From Lamellibrachia columna (lineage: Eukaryota; Annelida; Polychaeta; Sabellida; Siboglinidae), in the NCBI GenBank assembly GCA_963662155.1, contig OY759263.1, positions 36,475,573 to 36,539,572 on the forward strand: a stretch of 64,000 bases of DNA, read 5' to 3'. The translations under genes were made by a program, and so were the position numbers. Positions 1 through 12,658 of the stretch are shown here, one piece after another. Below the pieces are notes generated by a model, which saw only the letters and a program-made list of their open reading frames with translations, did not search any database and had not been told where the DNA came from. Each line of letters begins with the position of its first letter. Position 1 is the stretch's first letter.

Positions 1-3000
1 TATGCTGCAATAAACATACATGGGGTAGAAATGTTCAAACTGAGAAAAATGCGTTTGAAGTTAAAGTACATGTTTACTTCAAAATGCATTAGTTACCAAG
101 AACATATTTCTTTGAAATTTTGCACAGCCTATGCATAAGTTATTATCTTAAGATACTGAAAATATGAAATAAATCTGTAACATACTAAACAAATTATGAG
201 CAAAAGAATTTACCCTCTGGTTTGTTAGGTTAGTGATTTCATTAGTCAACTCACAATGTACTGGAAATGCTTAGCTTATTGATCAAAACTAAAAAAAGTT
301 TGCTATCTAAGCCCCCCCATGACAAGACAAAGCCAATCGGCTGATAGTATCATATTATTCATAATCATCAAATCAGTGATTGCCACATTTAAACATTGTT
401 ACATTTAAACACTGATAAGTAAAATTTATAAATACTACAATCTGCAAGTCCAGCACTGTGTTCTTTCTCAGCAATGTGTCCTTTCTCAGCATTTGCGAAC
501 ATAACTCCAGAGTTGGCTGCACCAAACCTGTGAACACAAATAAATATTAGTCAGTGGTGTCAGTGCCGTATAAATTATCGAGTAAACACCATGACGTAGA
601 CACATGTACACATAATTAAATGTTATATAGTTTATAAACAAGTCAGTATAACACACAGATATAATATTTAAACTTTGTGGCTTAATGAAGTTCATTGACT
701 TCGTCGGCCATCGCCATCGTAGAATGCGCTGACATTTGATCTGTGACATTGCCAAAATTAGTCGTTCCTCTTCATATCTCCATATAAAATACTGTCCACA
801 GTCACACTCATCATCGAACATAATTCCTCAAACATTTTAACTGAGATTATCGTGGTCATTATCCGATTAATTGGGAATATTAGCAAAGAGGTAACACACG
901 CATCGATGTTGTTGACAAATGAACAAAGTCAAGAGCGTCCACTCTGTGCTAGCGCTCGTTGATCGACCCAACAGGAGCACCAGCTACAGTCACATGGTAG
1001 CATCAGGACATTTTTGTTTATGCTTGGGGCCTTTGTCTCAACAGCTGTTATTGGTTCATTTTTATGTATAGAGAGAATTCCCATACCATATATGGAAACA
1101 AGATATGATGGGCATTCCAGGCGTACCAAATATGACCGCCTTTCCTTGAGGGATATCCCCGAAAATGTGCCTGTAGCATGTGCGATTTAGCGCTTTTGTT
1201 TTACGGAATTGATGCATGAAATGTTACATACCTTTTCTAAAGATGTTCTAAAAGGCATTAAATATTAATATAATTGAAAAACCTATGCAAATTGATAGAA
1301 AAGACATTAAAGTATCACTTGGTGACAAAAAGTAACAATCCTCAAAAATCAGCATTCGAGATATATATATATATATATATATATATAAGGCGATTTCTCG
1401 ATTTCTAGTTTATACACATCCGACTCGTTTCGTAAGGATTCATCACATGTATAATATATATATATATATATAAAACATTAATAATAAAAAAATATTTACA
1501 TTACCATAGAGAACTTGGTGATTATGGTACCACATAAATATTGTATTTTATTAATATTATTATTATTATTATGTTGTGATGACAACTACAAGCACTAGAG
1601 TAAACATGTCATGACAACTGTCAGTACTAGATTGAACATGTTATGACAACTGTCAGCACAGACAGTGTAACAGGACTTTATGTTATTAATAAGTGCAATA
1701 CATTAAGTTAATAATATTAAATTTACCTCCAGGTCTTGTAATCATAATCAGTTGTAATCATTTGCACAGTTAGCATTAATCCTAATAAGGATGTTTTGGC
1801 ATAGTCTAACAATAACAGCAATCACTTTAATCAAGCTGTATAGTCAGTGATCATACTAGCTATATCAACTATACTAACTGTAGTAAAGCATTCGGCATGC
1901 ATTGTGCCCAGTATTACAAGAGAACTGATTGGTGTCTAAAATTTTGGAAGACCGACAGTAGTTACAGTGGACGAAAAACATCATGGTTCAGATGTTTACA
2001 CAGTTTACAACTGTTGTTATCTAGCAACAAATGTGTCGACACACCAACATATCGTCACAACAAAACGTTGATGTTTGTAGTCCCTGTTTAAATGATGCCA
2101 CCCGACCGGAAATACATAATCGTTGATATTAGTCCAGAGTCAGTTTTTCACATTGTGATATCATTCCATGCAATGTTCCTCTGTGATGGTGTGGGTCAAA
2201 TTGGTGGCTCAGTGTGATCATAAACAATGCCAGTGCTGGAATCAATTCCTGGCGAGTCATCAGGGACTCACAGTGCTGATAACGATGCCAAATGGGAAAG
2301 GACTGGTCGATTGGATGTGCAAGTTTTTTGTGTCGTGGTGTGAATGCTGATTTACAGATGCTATGGTCGCTTGGTGCACAGAGCAGCATTGGGTGTGAAA
2401 AGTTAGTCTCTCCTTGTAGCTGTGCTCTTTAGTTAATGAACGATTCTGCAGTAAGTCCACAGTTCTGTGAGTGTGTGGTTTTCAAACCAGTGTGTGCTAG
2501 ATTCCCCATGAAGACAGTGGATTGACTCATGTGAATATAACTGTCATTCCAAAGATTGCAACTGTTGGAGTACCTGCTACTCTTGGCATGCATTACTACT
2601 TTTCATATTGGGGTAGGGCTTTACATGTTAATTTTAGTGTCTTTTTTGTTTTCTCATAGATTATTATTACTGTGAATTCTAAATCATCTATCCAATTAGA
2701 ATCATGTAATGAAATGTTCAAATTCACTCGTCCAGTCAAGGGAATGGTTGAGTTTAAGACAACCAGTGGAATTCAGTTGTCAAACTTATATAAACCGCAA
2801 TATAAACCACCGCTCAAGTGCACATAAACCGCCACTCCAAGAGACACATCTACTACCCTGGGATGGGAACACTGCATAACCTGACTGTAAGATATGCTGT
2901 GTGTATGGTTGATGTCATTCCCTGCAGGTGCCTTAGTTGTACAATGTTACCCTTAAGATTCCATCCTCAATTGATATAGCCGATCACAAATTAGGTTTTC

Positions 3001-3350
3001 TTGATGTTTAAACCAGTAGTGTGTGAATAGTTTAAATAATATGTACAGTTGGTTTAGCAAGTGTATCATTTTGTTAAAATCAGAAGAACTGATTTTGATC
3101 ATTTAGATTGGGCAACTTGTGAAAGTTTTGTGCTATAGTGTATACAGTCGGACAACTTTTGTCCTGTTTTTGCTGAATTTTGGCTGGATTTGGTCAAAAA
3201 TATTTGAATAGTTTGTCTAACAATTTCATCAAAAATAAAATAAAATTGTAGACACAAGCTAGCATGTCATAGTCGCTACCTGTAAGTATTTCTGTGCTAT
3301 CGTGGGAACATCCATAATGTTAGCTTTAGGTGTTGCCTCATATTCTTGTG
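1..3350. other. Non-coding stretch, no gene recognised
   Basis: I see no convincing exon, RNA gene or intact mobile element here. Short AT dinucleotide runs lie near 1363-1387 and 1455-1472, and a TTA triplet run near 1555-1571. Open frames are short, lack family motifs and lack paired splice sites. The stretch could be intergenic DNA or part of an intron of the plus-strand receptor gene that starts at 10.29 kb, because the receptor's upstream exons are missing. Confidence 0.5.
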
Positions 3351-3352
3351 TC

Positions 3353-3579
3353 ATTGTGTGATCATCCTCTTGGGATGAACTGTTGTTTTCTCCGGCGTTC
3401 CTTCCTCATGGATTACATAAAACTGATTGCTCAGACCTTGTTTTGGTGCATGGCCATAAGACTGCCACGTGTTCAGCCGAGTTAGGCTGGTGTTTGTCAC
3501 TGGCTGCCTGTAATATTTAATTATGTGGTCCAGTTGGTGCAGTCTGTCTGCATTCACTGTGCAGAGGAGATACAATAAT
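3353..3579 (-). CDS. Candidate terminal coding exon, unrecognised protein
   Basis: On the minus strand a pyrimidine-rich tract ending in CACAG is followed by about 75 open codons that begin VNADRLHQLDHIIKYYRQ and end in TGA. The residue composition looks protein-like, with few low-complexity stretches. I recognise no domain, see no partner exon nearby, and found no clear AATAAA just downstream. It could equally be a relic of a retroelement polyprotein or chance. Offered only as a candidate. Confidence 0.2.
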
Positions 3580-3639
3580 TCATTTAGCAACGTAATTATT
3601 GTTAGTTAATAACCTGCGGAGGTTTATGGTTTATCATGC

Positions 3640-3811
3640 AGTGGGTGTTAAATAGATGTATTAGATTGCTGACTGATATGAAGATGTTTGGTTTAATAAA
3701 ATATGATGCCACAGTTGTGCTGTGGTGCTGGATAAATTTTTATTTTAAACATCCCTGATTCTATTTTTAGAGATATGCAGTGTCAAAATAAATTTGATTT
3801 GATTTGATTAT
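3640..3811 (+). mobile_element. Retroelement 3' end with TTTGAT-repeat tail (fragment)
   Basis: The segment ends in AATAAATTTGATTTGATTTG, a short hexamer-repeat tail of the kind left by some non-LTR elements or SINEs. The same tail occurs in the opposite orientation near 28205-28230, which supports a dispersed family. No coding sequence was identified upstream, so family assignment is open. Confidence 0.35.
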
Positions 3812-4754
3812 TCTGCTTGTGAGTTATATCGAACACAGGTGTGATAATTTTGATCTGTACATGTTTGCTGTAAGACAAACAGTTACAATCACAATATGTG
3901 CCACATAAGTTCAAACTGTCACTCATTTGGACTGATTCATCAACTTTAAGCAGTTTTTTACAGCGAAATAAGTCTTCAAAACGTGAGCTATAATTTGCAA
4001 AAGGCATTTCTTTTATGTATTATGCTGCAGTATATGTGGCTTTGCGGTGTTGCAAAGGTCAAAGTTGCTCTGGAATCATATGCTACTAATTTTTTTGGCA
4101 AATTGTAAGTTGTATCTAAGTAAAAATGCACACATCTAACATTCATATTGGTCTCGTTGACAGTACAATATTTCATTTGAGATTGTTGTTGCTCTCCACC
4201 ATCTGTTATTAAAAAACTTTCAAAACTGTTACATTTTTTTAGTGTCCTATGACACGGCAGCATCTTTTATAATATTACATTTTGACTCTTCACTCAGTGA
4301 ACAAATAAATCAAATGTGATTACAAAAGTGATTAAGTTTATGATGCTCCTTAACTAATAATGGGTTTAAAGTGCATCTTAATGAAATGCATTTTGGAAAC
4401 GATGGTCCCAGGAATGACACCCTAAAAAGGAGTATGAACTATTCCATCTTGGATGCACTGATTGATCAATTGCAGAGAATAAACCCATATTTCAAGGCAT
4501 GTCCATAGAACCTCTCTTGTGTGAACTCTAATTCTAAATATGTCAGACCACAGGTGTAGCAAAGTTCCATAATTCCACAATCGATTTTAAAGAATATGTT
4601 TGGTATTCTAACTACAAGTACTCTGCTTCTGTGTACATGGCACTATATGGTCTACAAGTACCATACCATCCACTGTTACATACGGGTAAAATGTCACAAC
4701 CTGCACAAAGGCTCCCTAACAAAAAAAACTACAGTACAAAACTATTAAAGTGAT

Positions 4755-5290
4755 AATAACCTTACCTTAAAGAGATAATAAAAACTAACCATGTGCAACT
4801 AAAATCAAGAATATCATGCCACTGATTTACTCAGAATGAGTTCTAAAAGTGGGAGATTCCAGTCATTGCACAGTTCTATGTAACCTAGACTATTGTGACA
4901 TATTAAGGGAGGCTGGCGTACACAGAACCAACGCAGTCTCAAACAAACATGTTATTTTGTCAGAAAGAGGACTAGTTTAGTAAACCAAAATATGTTGCAA
5001 AAGTTGGGTTTGGACGCAGACAGCATAGCCGTATCGTATTGGCAAATTATAGGAATAGGTGTATACAAAATTACAAATATATTTTCATTTGGCGAGAGAA
5101 TTTTGCTAGACTTTGACACTTGTGACATAGGGTTAACTAACAATATGACACAGCCCATGGAATTAAGATGTTGTGTGTTAAGCAAGGTTTTCCTAGTAAA
5201 CCACTTTCATGATATTATTAATTGTAGTTGCATATGGTTATGCTGTAGTAACTCTTGGTGGTTAGGCCCTAAACCATTACTTTTGTTTCC
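4755..5290. mobile_element. Foldback/MITE-like element with diverged inverted arms
   Basis: The stretch about 4770-4835 (containing AACTAAAATCAAGAATATCA) is matched in inverted orientation by about 5190-5280 (reverse complement contains AACTACAATTAATAATATCA), giving an element of roughly 0.5 kb. The arms are about 75-80% alike by eye. The same motif recurs at 38.52-38.60 kb inside the 6.5-kb inverted-repeat element, so the two are related. No transposase is encoded, and the open frame through it is probably incidental. Exact ends and target duplication were not resolved. Confidence 0.45.
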
Positions 5291-5796
5291 CTTTAAGAAA
5301 TCAAAAAGTATGTGTAAGCACATTTAGTTAAAACATCACACTGAATGTTTTTGTCACTTGATAAAAGTGAGCTCTGCAAACAAAACAGAATTTTTTTTCT
5401 GGAATCGGCAGAACACCTGTTGACTTGTTACATGGCCAGCAGGCATTGTAGTCTGCAGAGCTGAGAGCCACATGACTACATTGTGTTGACATTGGCTTTT
5501 TTAGTAGGCTTTGGTTTTATCATCTTTTGTTTCACTTTCACAAAGCTCTAATTGAGATAAGTCCATGGCACAATCACAAGCCATCACTGCTCAACACAAT
5601 CTTAGTACAATAAAGCCAGTGCTACTTTTAAAATAAAAAATATTATATATATAAGATCATAGATGTTACAACTTACATGGTATTGGGTATTACTTTGTGC
5701 ATGTATGCATGTCTGGTGTGCATAGTGCGCACACACATCCGTCGAGTGATGTGGAAATGCACCCCATCATGTTTATTAAAGATGAAACAGTATTTG

Positions 5797-8770
5797 TTCT
5801 CAGAGAACGAGTACTTTCTGATATCCAATCTACACTGATACTTAACTAGTTTTACCTAATGTCCTCTAGTTCTACTGTCTTCCTTGTGTGAGAAAAACAT
5901 TTCTGTCAATATTTTCATACCCATTCAATATCTTCAGAACTTCAGTCTGATCTCCTATTAACCTCCTTGTCTCTAAGGTTGTTAAAGCACATTCTTTTAG
6001 TATTCTTCATAACTAAGGTTTCTCAGTTCTGGAATCATTTTAGTTGCTCTTATCTGTATTCGTTCAAGTGTATCTAAATCCTTCATAAGATGGTCTCCAC
6101 GCTTGTATACATTATTCTAAATGAGGTCTAACTATTACTTTATACAGAGCTGTAATTAGCTTATTTTCCTTGTATGTTGTATTTATCCTAATCAACCCAA
6201 CAATTTGATTACCCTTTGGCGCTGCAATAGAACACTGCTTGAAACTTTCATATCAGCGCTTATTGTAACTCTTAGATCCTTTTCTTTTACAGTAGCACGT
6301 AGAACAGTATCTGTTATTCCTAAGTCCTTTTCTTTTACAGTAGCACGTAGAACAGTATCTGTTATTCCTTAGTCCTTTTCTTTTATGGTAGTACCTCCTA
6401 TATTATAGTTTACATCCAAGTTCCTGTGTCCTGTATGTCGGCATTTACGTTCCCCAAAATTTAATAACATCTGCTATTTTTCAGACTTTAACTAATTTGT
6501 CTAGATCGTTTTGTAAATGTTTTTTATCACCATCAGTGTTAACCTTTCTAAACACTTTTGTGTCATCCACAAATTTCAGTACGTTGCTTGTTAAATTGTC
6601 ATCCAAGTCATTGATATATATTAAGAATAATAAAGGTCCTAATACTGATCCTTGTGGTACCCCATTCAAAACTGATTTCCAGTTTGAAACCTCTCCATCT
6701 ACTAAAACAGCTGTCTTCTGTCAGTCAGCCATTGTTCTATCCAGCCTGCCATCACCGATAGCATGGGTTTTTAACTTAAGTAGTAATCTTTGATGTGGCA
6801 CTTTGTCAAAAGGTTTCTGAAAATTTAAGTACAGCTGTAGATAATATCTAATATCTTCCAAAACCAACATATTTGTTAAACATGACCTTGCATTTAGGAG
6901 TCCATAATTTATGCCTAACAAGGAAGTCCACCATATGGTGGACTTCTGACTTATTTCTCGAACCCTTTTTAAATAAATTTATGATGTTTGCTTCTTTCCT
7001 TTCAAAAGGAACAACTCCTTCTTATAATGACAAGTTGAACACTCTTGCAAGTTGTATACTGATTTGTTCTACTGTTTCCATTAGTAGTTTTGGAAGAATT
7101 CCATCCACTCCAGGTGATTTATTATCCTTCGTTGACTTTATTTTCTTAGCTACCATTTCTGGAGTTACAATTAACTGCCCTGGAACTGGTAATGAACTGA
7201 TATCCTCTCTAGTAAACACTGAACTGAAGTAACCATTTAGGTCTTCGCCATTAAACAACCTTATGTTATTATATTTCCAGCACAGTCTTCTAGTGGTCCG
7301 TCTCATATGTTTTGTTTACTCCTGACATATGCATAAAAACTCATACTGTCATGTTTTATGTTACATGCTAGTTTTTGTTCATAGCTTCTTTTAGATTTTC
7401 TAATTTAAGTTGCAGCTGCATAAAGTGCCTCTTTGTAATTTGCAGACAGTCATCATCCTTTCTTGTATGCCTATAAACCCTCCACATAGTTTGCTTGAAC
7501 ACTATTTTTCTAATAGCTTCTTTTGACAAGTGTTTCTTTCTAGACTGTTTTCCTTGTTTTTCAAGGGAACAAATTTATCAATGATACTCTAAATTTCATA
7601 TTTTAGGATGTTCCAACATTCAGTTGCGGTCTTCCTCAGCATGTTATTCCAATCTAGCTTTGCTAAGTATTTTCTCATATCTTTATTGTTACCTTTGTGA
7701 AGTTTCTCCTGTACGTTTTTTATTTTTACTTTCTGATTTTACATTGATGTCAAAATGTATTTGATTGTGGTCACTGTTACCCAATGGTTCATGTATTTTT
7801 ACCTTGTCCATTAATTCTTTTTGTGATGACAAAACTATATCTAATACATTCTCTTCCCTGGTTGGTTCTAGCACAAGCCGAGTAAGGAAGCTATCCTGAA
7901 TTAAAAATCGAAAAAAATTGAAATTGTTGGTCCTTACCCCCGTACTCCAGAGGTTTCCATAGTATGTACCCATGGTTAAAATCTCTCATTAATTCCCCCT
8001 TTACTCACTTCCTTTATTGCATTTTGAATTTTTGTGTCGTCATCTTCATTTATGTTTGGACTTTGGTAAACTAATCCAAAAGTTAATGTTGAATTTCCTG
8101 AAACTATTTTGCACCAAACAGCTTCATCGCAATCTGCTTCCCTTTCTAAATTTATTTCATAAGCCTGAATAGATTCTTTAATATAAAATAACTCCCCATC
8201 CCCTAACATTATGTATCGTGCCAGTCCTAATTCAGCATCTGTTATGTCTATGATGGCCCATGATTCAGTTATACCAATTATGTGAGGGTCAATATCTTCT
8301 ACCATAATGTTTAATTCGTTTTTCTTATTTACTACGCTCCTTGCATTTAAACACACATTTATAACCAGCTTGAGAGATGTTTTCCGGGCATTTTTTTTAG
8401 TCGTTTGTGTGTACTAGTGGTCTCTTGTCCTGTTTGAGGCACCTCTAAGTAACCCCCTGCGCTTCTAGTTTAAACAATGTTTACTACCAAAAATATTTGT
8501 TATGCTACCCATGCCACTGTCTACTGCTGCTGAGAGTTCATCCGTAAACACTGCTGCCCCCTTTCCACTTAGATGAAGCCCATCTCTCATGTACATATCA
8601 GCCCTCCCAACAAAACATCCCCACAAATCCAACTTTTCTTCCCTACATAGCTTCTGGACTAGCATCTTAATTGCCATCCCTGGCAATTTCGATATCTTTG
8701 ACCCCTCCTTCCCATTACTGGTAAAATCCCTAAAATCTTGAATGTCTACTGTGGTTACATTAATTAGCAA
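5797..8770 (-). mobile_element. CR1-like LINE, copy 1, decayed and truncated at both ends
   Basis: Read on the minus strand, this copy holds the end of ORF1 (SGNH/esterase-like C-terminus with DGLHLSGKGAAVF near 8535-8590) and then ORF2. ORF2 has an AP-endonuclease part about 7700-8360 and reverse-transcriptase blocks about 6480-7310 (VPQGSVLGP, then a mutated FVDDTK catalytic box). The remaining 3' part carries the conserved region before the tail. Compared with the 19.3-24 kb copy it lacks about 200 bp of 3' end and most of ORF1, and has many stops and frameshifts. A small tandem duplication near 6272-6380 repeats a segment containing TTTTCTTTTACAGTAGCACG. Dead copy. Confidence 0.85.
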
Positions 8771-8826
8771 GGGGTTTCCCCTCTCCGAGTAAACTGCAAT
8801 AGGTTACTCAGAGACAGGAAACCCTC
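8771..8826. repeat. Imperfect stem-loop next to the LINE edge
   Basis: GGGTTTCCCCTCTCCGAGTA is followed, after a short loop, by the near-complement TACTCAGAGACAGGAAACCC. The arms are about 22 bp with a few mismatches. It begins where similarity to the CR1 element stops. It may be the end of an unidentified small inverted-repeat element or a feature of the insertion site. Confidence 0.4.
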
Positions 8827-8829
8827 ATA

Positions 8830-10286
8830 CTATTGTTTTTATTCAGTATAGTGGCAGGCAGTTAACATTTTTAGAGGGTGACAGATTTTTGAGCTGGTAT
8901 TTTGGGAATCTAAATAGATAAATATGAAATACAGGATTCTGTTTTAGTGACTAGCACCTTTTTTGGTGTGAGGTGTGATGTATGTTCAATTAATATGGAC
9001 TTATCAGGCATACATGCAGATATACGTAGACAGGTTGTTCTCGTGTTTGAGGAATAGAAATGCAAGTATGTTAAAGGTGAGATGCTGATTCTCAGTTATC
9101 CTACTGCCTTTGTCCCTGACCAGGCTTCAAGACTAGAATAGATGTAACAAATTAAACATTTTAGTTTAACATTTAAAGACATCCTTCAGTTAGCAGAATA
9201 ATGTAACAGGGTCAATATGGGTCAATGTTAGTAACTAGTAAGACAAAGTGGAAAGGTTCTTTAAACACATTTTGTTGTGTGAAAATTCAGTTCCTCAGAC
9301 AGTTGTTACTTTGAATAATGTCTTCGCTATTCACCAGCTAAGTGATAACAATCATCTGGCTTAATGCAAGTTTTCAAAGAAAGTTTCCAAACAAATCAGC
9401 TTTCAACCATAGTCATATACTCATTCAGCCCTTCACGTTTGAGGCAAACAATCACTCTCGGGAGCTATTAAACAAATGGTGATCGCAGCCTTCTGCACCA
9501 AGATTGCAAGAACGCCCTCGAAGCCACAATGTGCAATTTATAAAAGTTATCAAATGAGTAAACTTGCGTCAGTGTGCATTATTTTTTAATGTCATGTTGT
9601 TGTATGTCGAATTGAATAAAACAAATGTATACGTGTACAGTTATGGAATAGATTAGGGATCGACAATAGTTCGCAACAGTCTGAATGATTGACTACTCTG
9701 TAATGGGAATCAAAAATAATAACCCGTATCTGAGCAACCAAACTTGCATGTGAGTTGACATGCAGATTAAATATTAAAAACGACAATTTTAATAATTGTT
9801 TCACTTCATCTTTCAACCGCTGTGGACACATAAATTCACAACGCACATCTCCGGTATCACTTAACATTAATTCACTGTATCATGTGCAGGTGATGAATTT
9901 TATATTTTTGCGCAATGAGTTTGAGTTGAGCATTTGGCCTAGTGATTTACGATGCAATGGAAGCGTGGCATTTCACCCCTGTTTATATTGGTGTTGCCTA
10001 CTAAGCTGCATTTAAGATTATGTAGCTGTTTCTTATATAAGGCATATTTGTGAATCTTAATTGCAATTTTTAAGTGAAGTCGAACATGAAACCAGTGCCA
10101 TGGCAGTGGCCAGTGCACTGCCACGGCACACTGGCCCTGCCTAGGTTACGCCTACGGTGATCGATGCCATGTTGCAGTTCAAAACCGTTTCACCAATTGC
10201 AATGTATTGAGTTTACTAAAGTAAACCACACAGTGATTTATCACTCGCCTGTTGTTTTCAAAAGTGAAGCACATTGTTTGTTCTAG
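8830..10286. other. Non-coding sequence upstream of the receptor kinase exon
   Basis: No exon or element is recognised. The stretch is presumed to be the intron 5' of the kinase exon at 10287. A GC-richer patch near 10088-10140 contains overlapping palindromic CCATGGCAGTGGCCA-like words but no gene. Confidence 0.5.
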
Positions 10287-10425
10287 GTGGGTACGCGACG
10301 TTACATGGCACCAGAGATACTCGAAGGAGCCATCAACTTCAGTTGTGACGCATTCCTGCGCATTGACATGTACTCGTGTAGTCTTGTATTATGGGAACTC
10401 ATCTCTCGATGCACGGCCGCTGAAG
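10287..10425 (+). CDS. ACVR2: Activin receptor type II kinase, exon with APE motif
   Basis: The exon follows a TTCTAG acceptor and ends at G|GTATAC. It is 139 bp, starts in phase 0 and ends in phase 1. It encodes [18 protein letters not shown], the activation-segment end and APE motif (subdomain VIII) typical of type II TGF-beta superfamily receptors. RIDMYS with the subdomain IX Asp and the [10 protein letters not shown] helix follow. AINF and DAFLRIDMY are diagnostic of activin type II receptors rather than TGFBR2 or BMPR2. The product is a membrane Ser/Thr kinase that phosphorylates type I receptors upon activin/BMP binding. The catalytic Lys, HRD and DFG exons were not found upstream in this window, so the preceding intron is long or those exons lie outside. 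Confidence 0.95.
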
Positions 10426-10817
10426 GTATACATGCAGTCAAATATTTTACACATATAATGCTCCTTCACTATGAAAAGTTTACCCAAAAGATTGAACCTA
10501 GTTTTCACCATCTGACCTGTGATGCTGTTAAAATTGTACTGTAACGGTAATTGGACATAATTGGAAGAATGACTTTGTAAAATGTAGAATGGTTTGCTCG
10601 AGTAGGCAGATAGTATATTATAGTTATACAATGTTGTCACATGCAGTGACACCACTGACCTGGTGGTTCGAATGTAGCAGTGATTGCAGGACATTCTTAG
10701 CTTCACTTACTTACTTACTATTGTCGTGTTTATAAATCTGTAAGCAGTTTATTACAAGATAAGGTGCATAGAGCTGCTGCTGTCACTGCCACATCAGAGC
10801 AGAGGGTGTTGTTTCAG

Positions 10818-10948
10818 GCCCAGTTGAACTGTATCAGCTGCCGTTTGAGGACGAGGTGGGGGAGCATCCATCCCTGGAAGACATGCAGGAGGTGGTCGTG
10901 CACAAAAAGCTCAGACCTGTCATCCAAGACGTCTGGCTCAAGCACCAG
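10818..10948 (+). CDS. ACVR2: Activin receptor type II kinase, penultimate exon
   Basis: Bounded by a GTTTCAG acceptor and CAG|GTGAGT donor; 131 bp, entering in phase 1 and leaving in phase 0, so it joins the flanking exons in frame. It encodes the kinase C-lobe segment with [15 protein letters not shown] and [13 protein letters not shown], the subdomain X region conserved across ACVR2A/ACVR2B orthologues. The upstream intron is about 390 bp. The downstream intron (1.45 kb) carries a hairpin element and a CR1 LINE fragment on the opposite strand. Confidence 0.95.
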
Positions 10949-11366
10949 GTGAGTCCTTGTCTTCAACTGTTGTCATGGCAGTTGTTGTCATATACACCAC
11001 ATAGGCACGTTTGCAGAATACCACCAAGGTCGTATATATGTCAATATTAAATTAAAAATGATTAATTCTTGGCTGGGTCACTCCTAATAGACAGGGAATA
11101 TGATGTAAATGGTTAAACATGTGACGCCTCGTTTCAAGACCAACCATAACACGATAATGTTGATTCCACGCTACGGCCTGTTCAAGTGACATGATCGAAT
11201 GTGTTTATAGTTTCGCTAGTTTTGGCAAAATACCTGTACTGGAAACACTCTTTCAGAATACCATATTCGACGTATTATAAATATAAGTGTACAGAATACA
11301 AGAAATCTGGTCTTACAAGCGTACACCAACATTTGTTTCTCTAGTTGTTTAGGTAACTATTTCAAA

Positions 11367-11423
11367 GTAGTGCCATCTGGTGTAGGTGTAATTGTTCCAC
11401 ACCTGGTCACCAGATGGCACTAC
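11367..11423. repeat. Perfect 16-bp-arm hairpin in receptor intron
   Basis: GTAGTGCCATCTGGTG at 11367-11382 is exactly complementary to CACCAGATGGCACTAC at 11408-11423, with a 25-base loop. It may be a tiny MITE remnant or a structured intronic element. No coding content. Confidence 0.7.
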
Positions 11424-11904
11424 ATCATCTTGTGAACAAAACATGGCATTCAGTGAGAAAGGAAACAAGTAAATAAATAGCTAAATAGGTCGAATGCGAT
11501 ATGATGTTTTTAAGCCAATCAGATTACGAGATATATCAGATATTGCACTAATTATGTGTTGCTAGGGAGGCAGCTAATAAATCCAAGATGACGTACGTTA
11601 ATTTATTGCACCGATTTTAACAAGGTCCAGCAATATTTAAATTTTTTCTGATCGTGCAAGTGATACAGACAGTGGTATTAGTGAGAATCTTCCAGTAATG
11701 ACATGCCGCTGGTATTGGCCATAGATGGTTAATACGGCAGGTCTAGCGCTTGATCCAGGCCCACCAACTACGGCGCAGTTATGTGACTTGCAAATCGCAT
11801 TGTTATATAAATGCGGATGCATAACATTGATTGATCGAACGTTTTTGGTGGATTAGAGTGCTGATGGCAGCTTGGATAAGGAGCAGTTACAAAATATCAC
11901 CAGT

Positions 11905-12215
11905 CTTTTTCTTTTACAGTAGTACCTAGAACAGTACCTCCCATATTATAGTTTATGTCCAAGTTCCCGTGTCCTGTATGTAGGCATTTACATTTCCCAA
12001 AATTGAATATCATCTGCCATTTTTCAGACCATTTAACTAATTTGTCTAGATCGTTTTGTAAATGTTGTTTATCACCATCAGTTTTAACCTTTCTAAACAC
12101 TTTTGTGTCATCCACAAATTTCAGTACGTTGCATGTTATATTGTCATCCAAGTCATTGATATATATTAAGAATAATAAAGGTCCTAAAAGTGATCCTTGT
12201 GGTATCTCACTCAAA
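11905..12215 (-). mobile_element. CR1-like LINE fragment in receptor intron
   Basis: An internal ORF2 piece of the same CR1-like family, on the strand opposite to the receptor gene, containing a QGSLLGPLLFLIYINDLDD block, a mutated FVDDTK box and the SEKWQM thumb-side block. It is truncated on both sides, so it is a dead intronic fragment. The inner edge lies about 180 bp from the last receptor exon. Confidence 0.85.
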
Positions 12216-12397
12216 ACTGCTGGCTAAAGTAGTCTGAAATGTAAACAAAATAGTAGTGACATTGTACAGTGAACATTTGTTTTCTCCCTTATTGTTGGTT
12301 TTACTGTGGTGCATCACATATAAATGTGTGTTTTTGTGGTTGCCAGGCATGTGGTTGCAGGGCAATCTAGCATTGAGTGTATGTTGTGTGGTTCCAG

Positions 12398-12658
12398 GGC
12401 ATGCGGGCATTGACCGAGACGATGGAGGAATGCTGGGATCATGACCCAGAAGCACGTCTCTCTGCTGGCTGTGTCAAAGAACGACTTGCTCGACTGCTCG
12501 CACAAACTACCTCACAAACTGTGGTTACACTTCCACAGGTGGTGCCACTGCCTAACCAGCCAATGGTCATGCCACCAGCACCACCGCCACCACCTCCGCC
12601 AGTGCAGCCGCTGCTCACTGTCGTTGTACCACAGTCTACAGAAGTCAACATATTATGA
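12398..12658 (+). CDS. ACVR2: Activin receptor type II kinase, last exon with proline-rich tail
   Basis: Follows a GTTCCAG acceptor in phase 0 and ends in TGA at 12656-12658 (86 codons). The first about 35 residues contain [19 protein letters not shown], the kinase subdomain XI with the conserved Arg that closes the C-lobe; this matches the ACVR2A/B C-terminus. The rest is a Thr/Val/Pro-rich tail of about 50 residues with a run of seven prolines ([11 protein letters not shown]), which I do not recognise from other ACVR2 proteins. Codon use stays protein-like up to the stop, so the tail is probably real. It could bind SH3/WW-type partners, but that is inference. Confidence 0.93.
   Translation, partial: GMRALTETMEECWDHDPEARLSAGCVKERLARLLAQTTSQTVVTLPQVVPLPNQPMVMPPAPPPPPPPVQPLLTVVVPQSTEVNIL

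Noticed and set aside
486..821. 111-codon minus-strand frame near the left edge
   Set aside because: Starts with a plausible peptide but soon becomes low-complexity AT-derived sequence; no domain or convincing splice pair.
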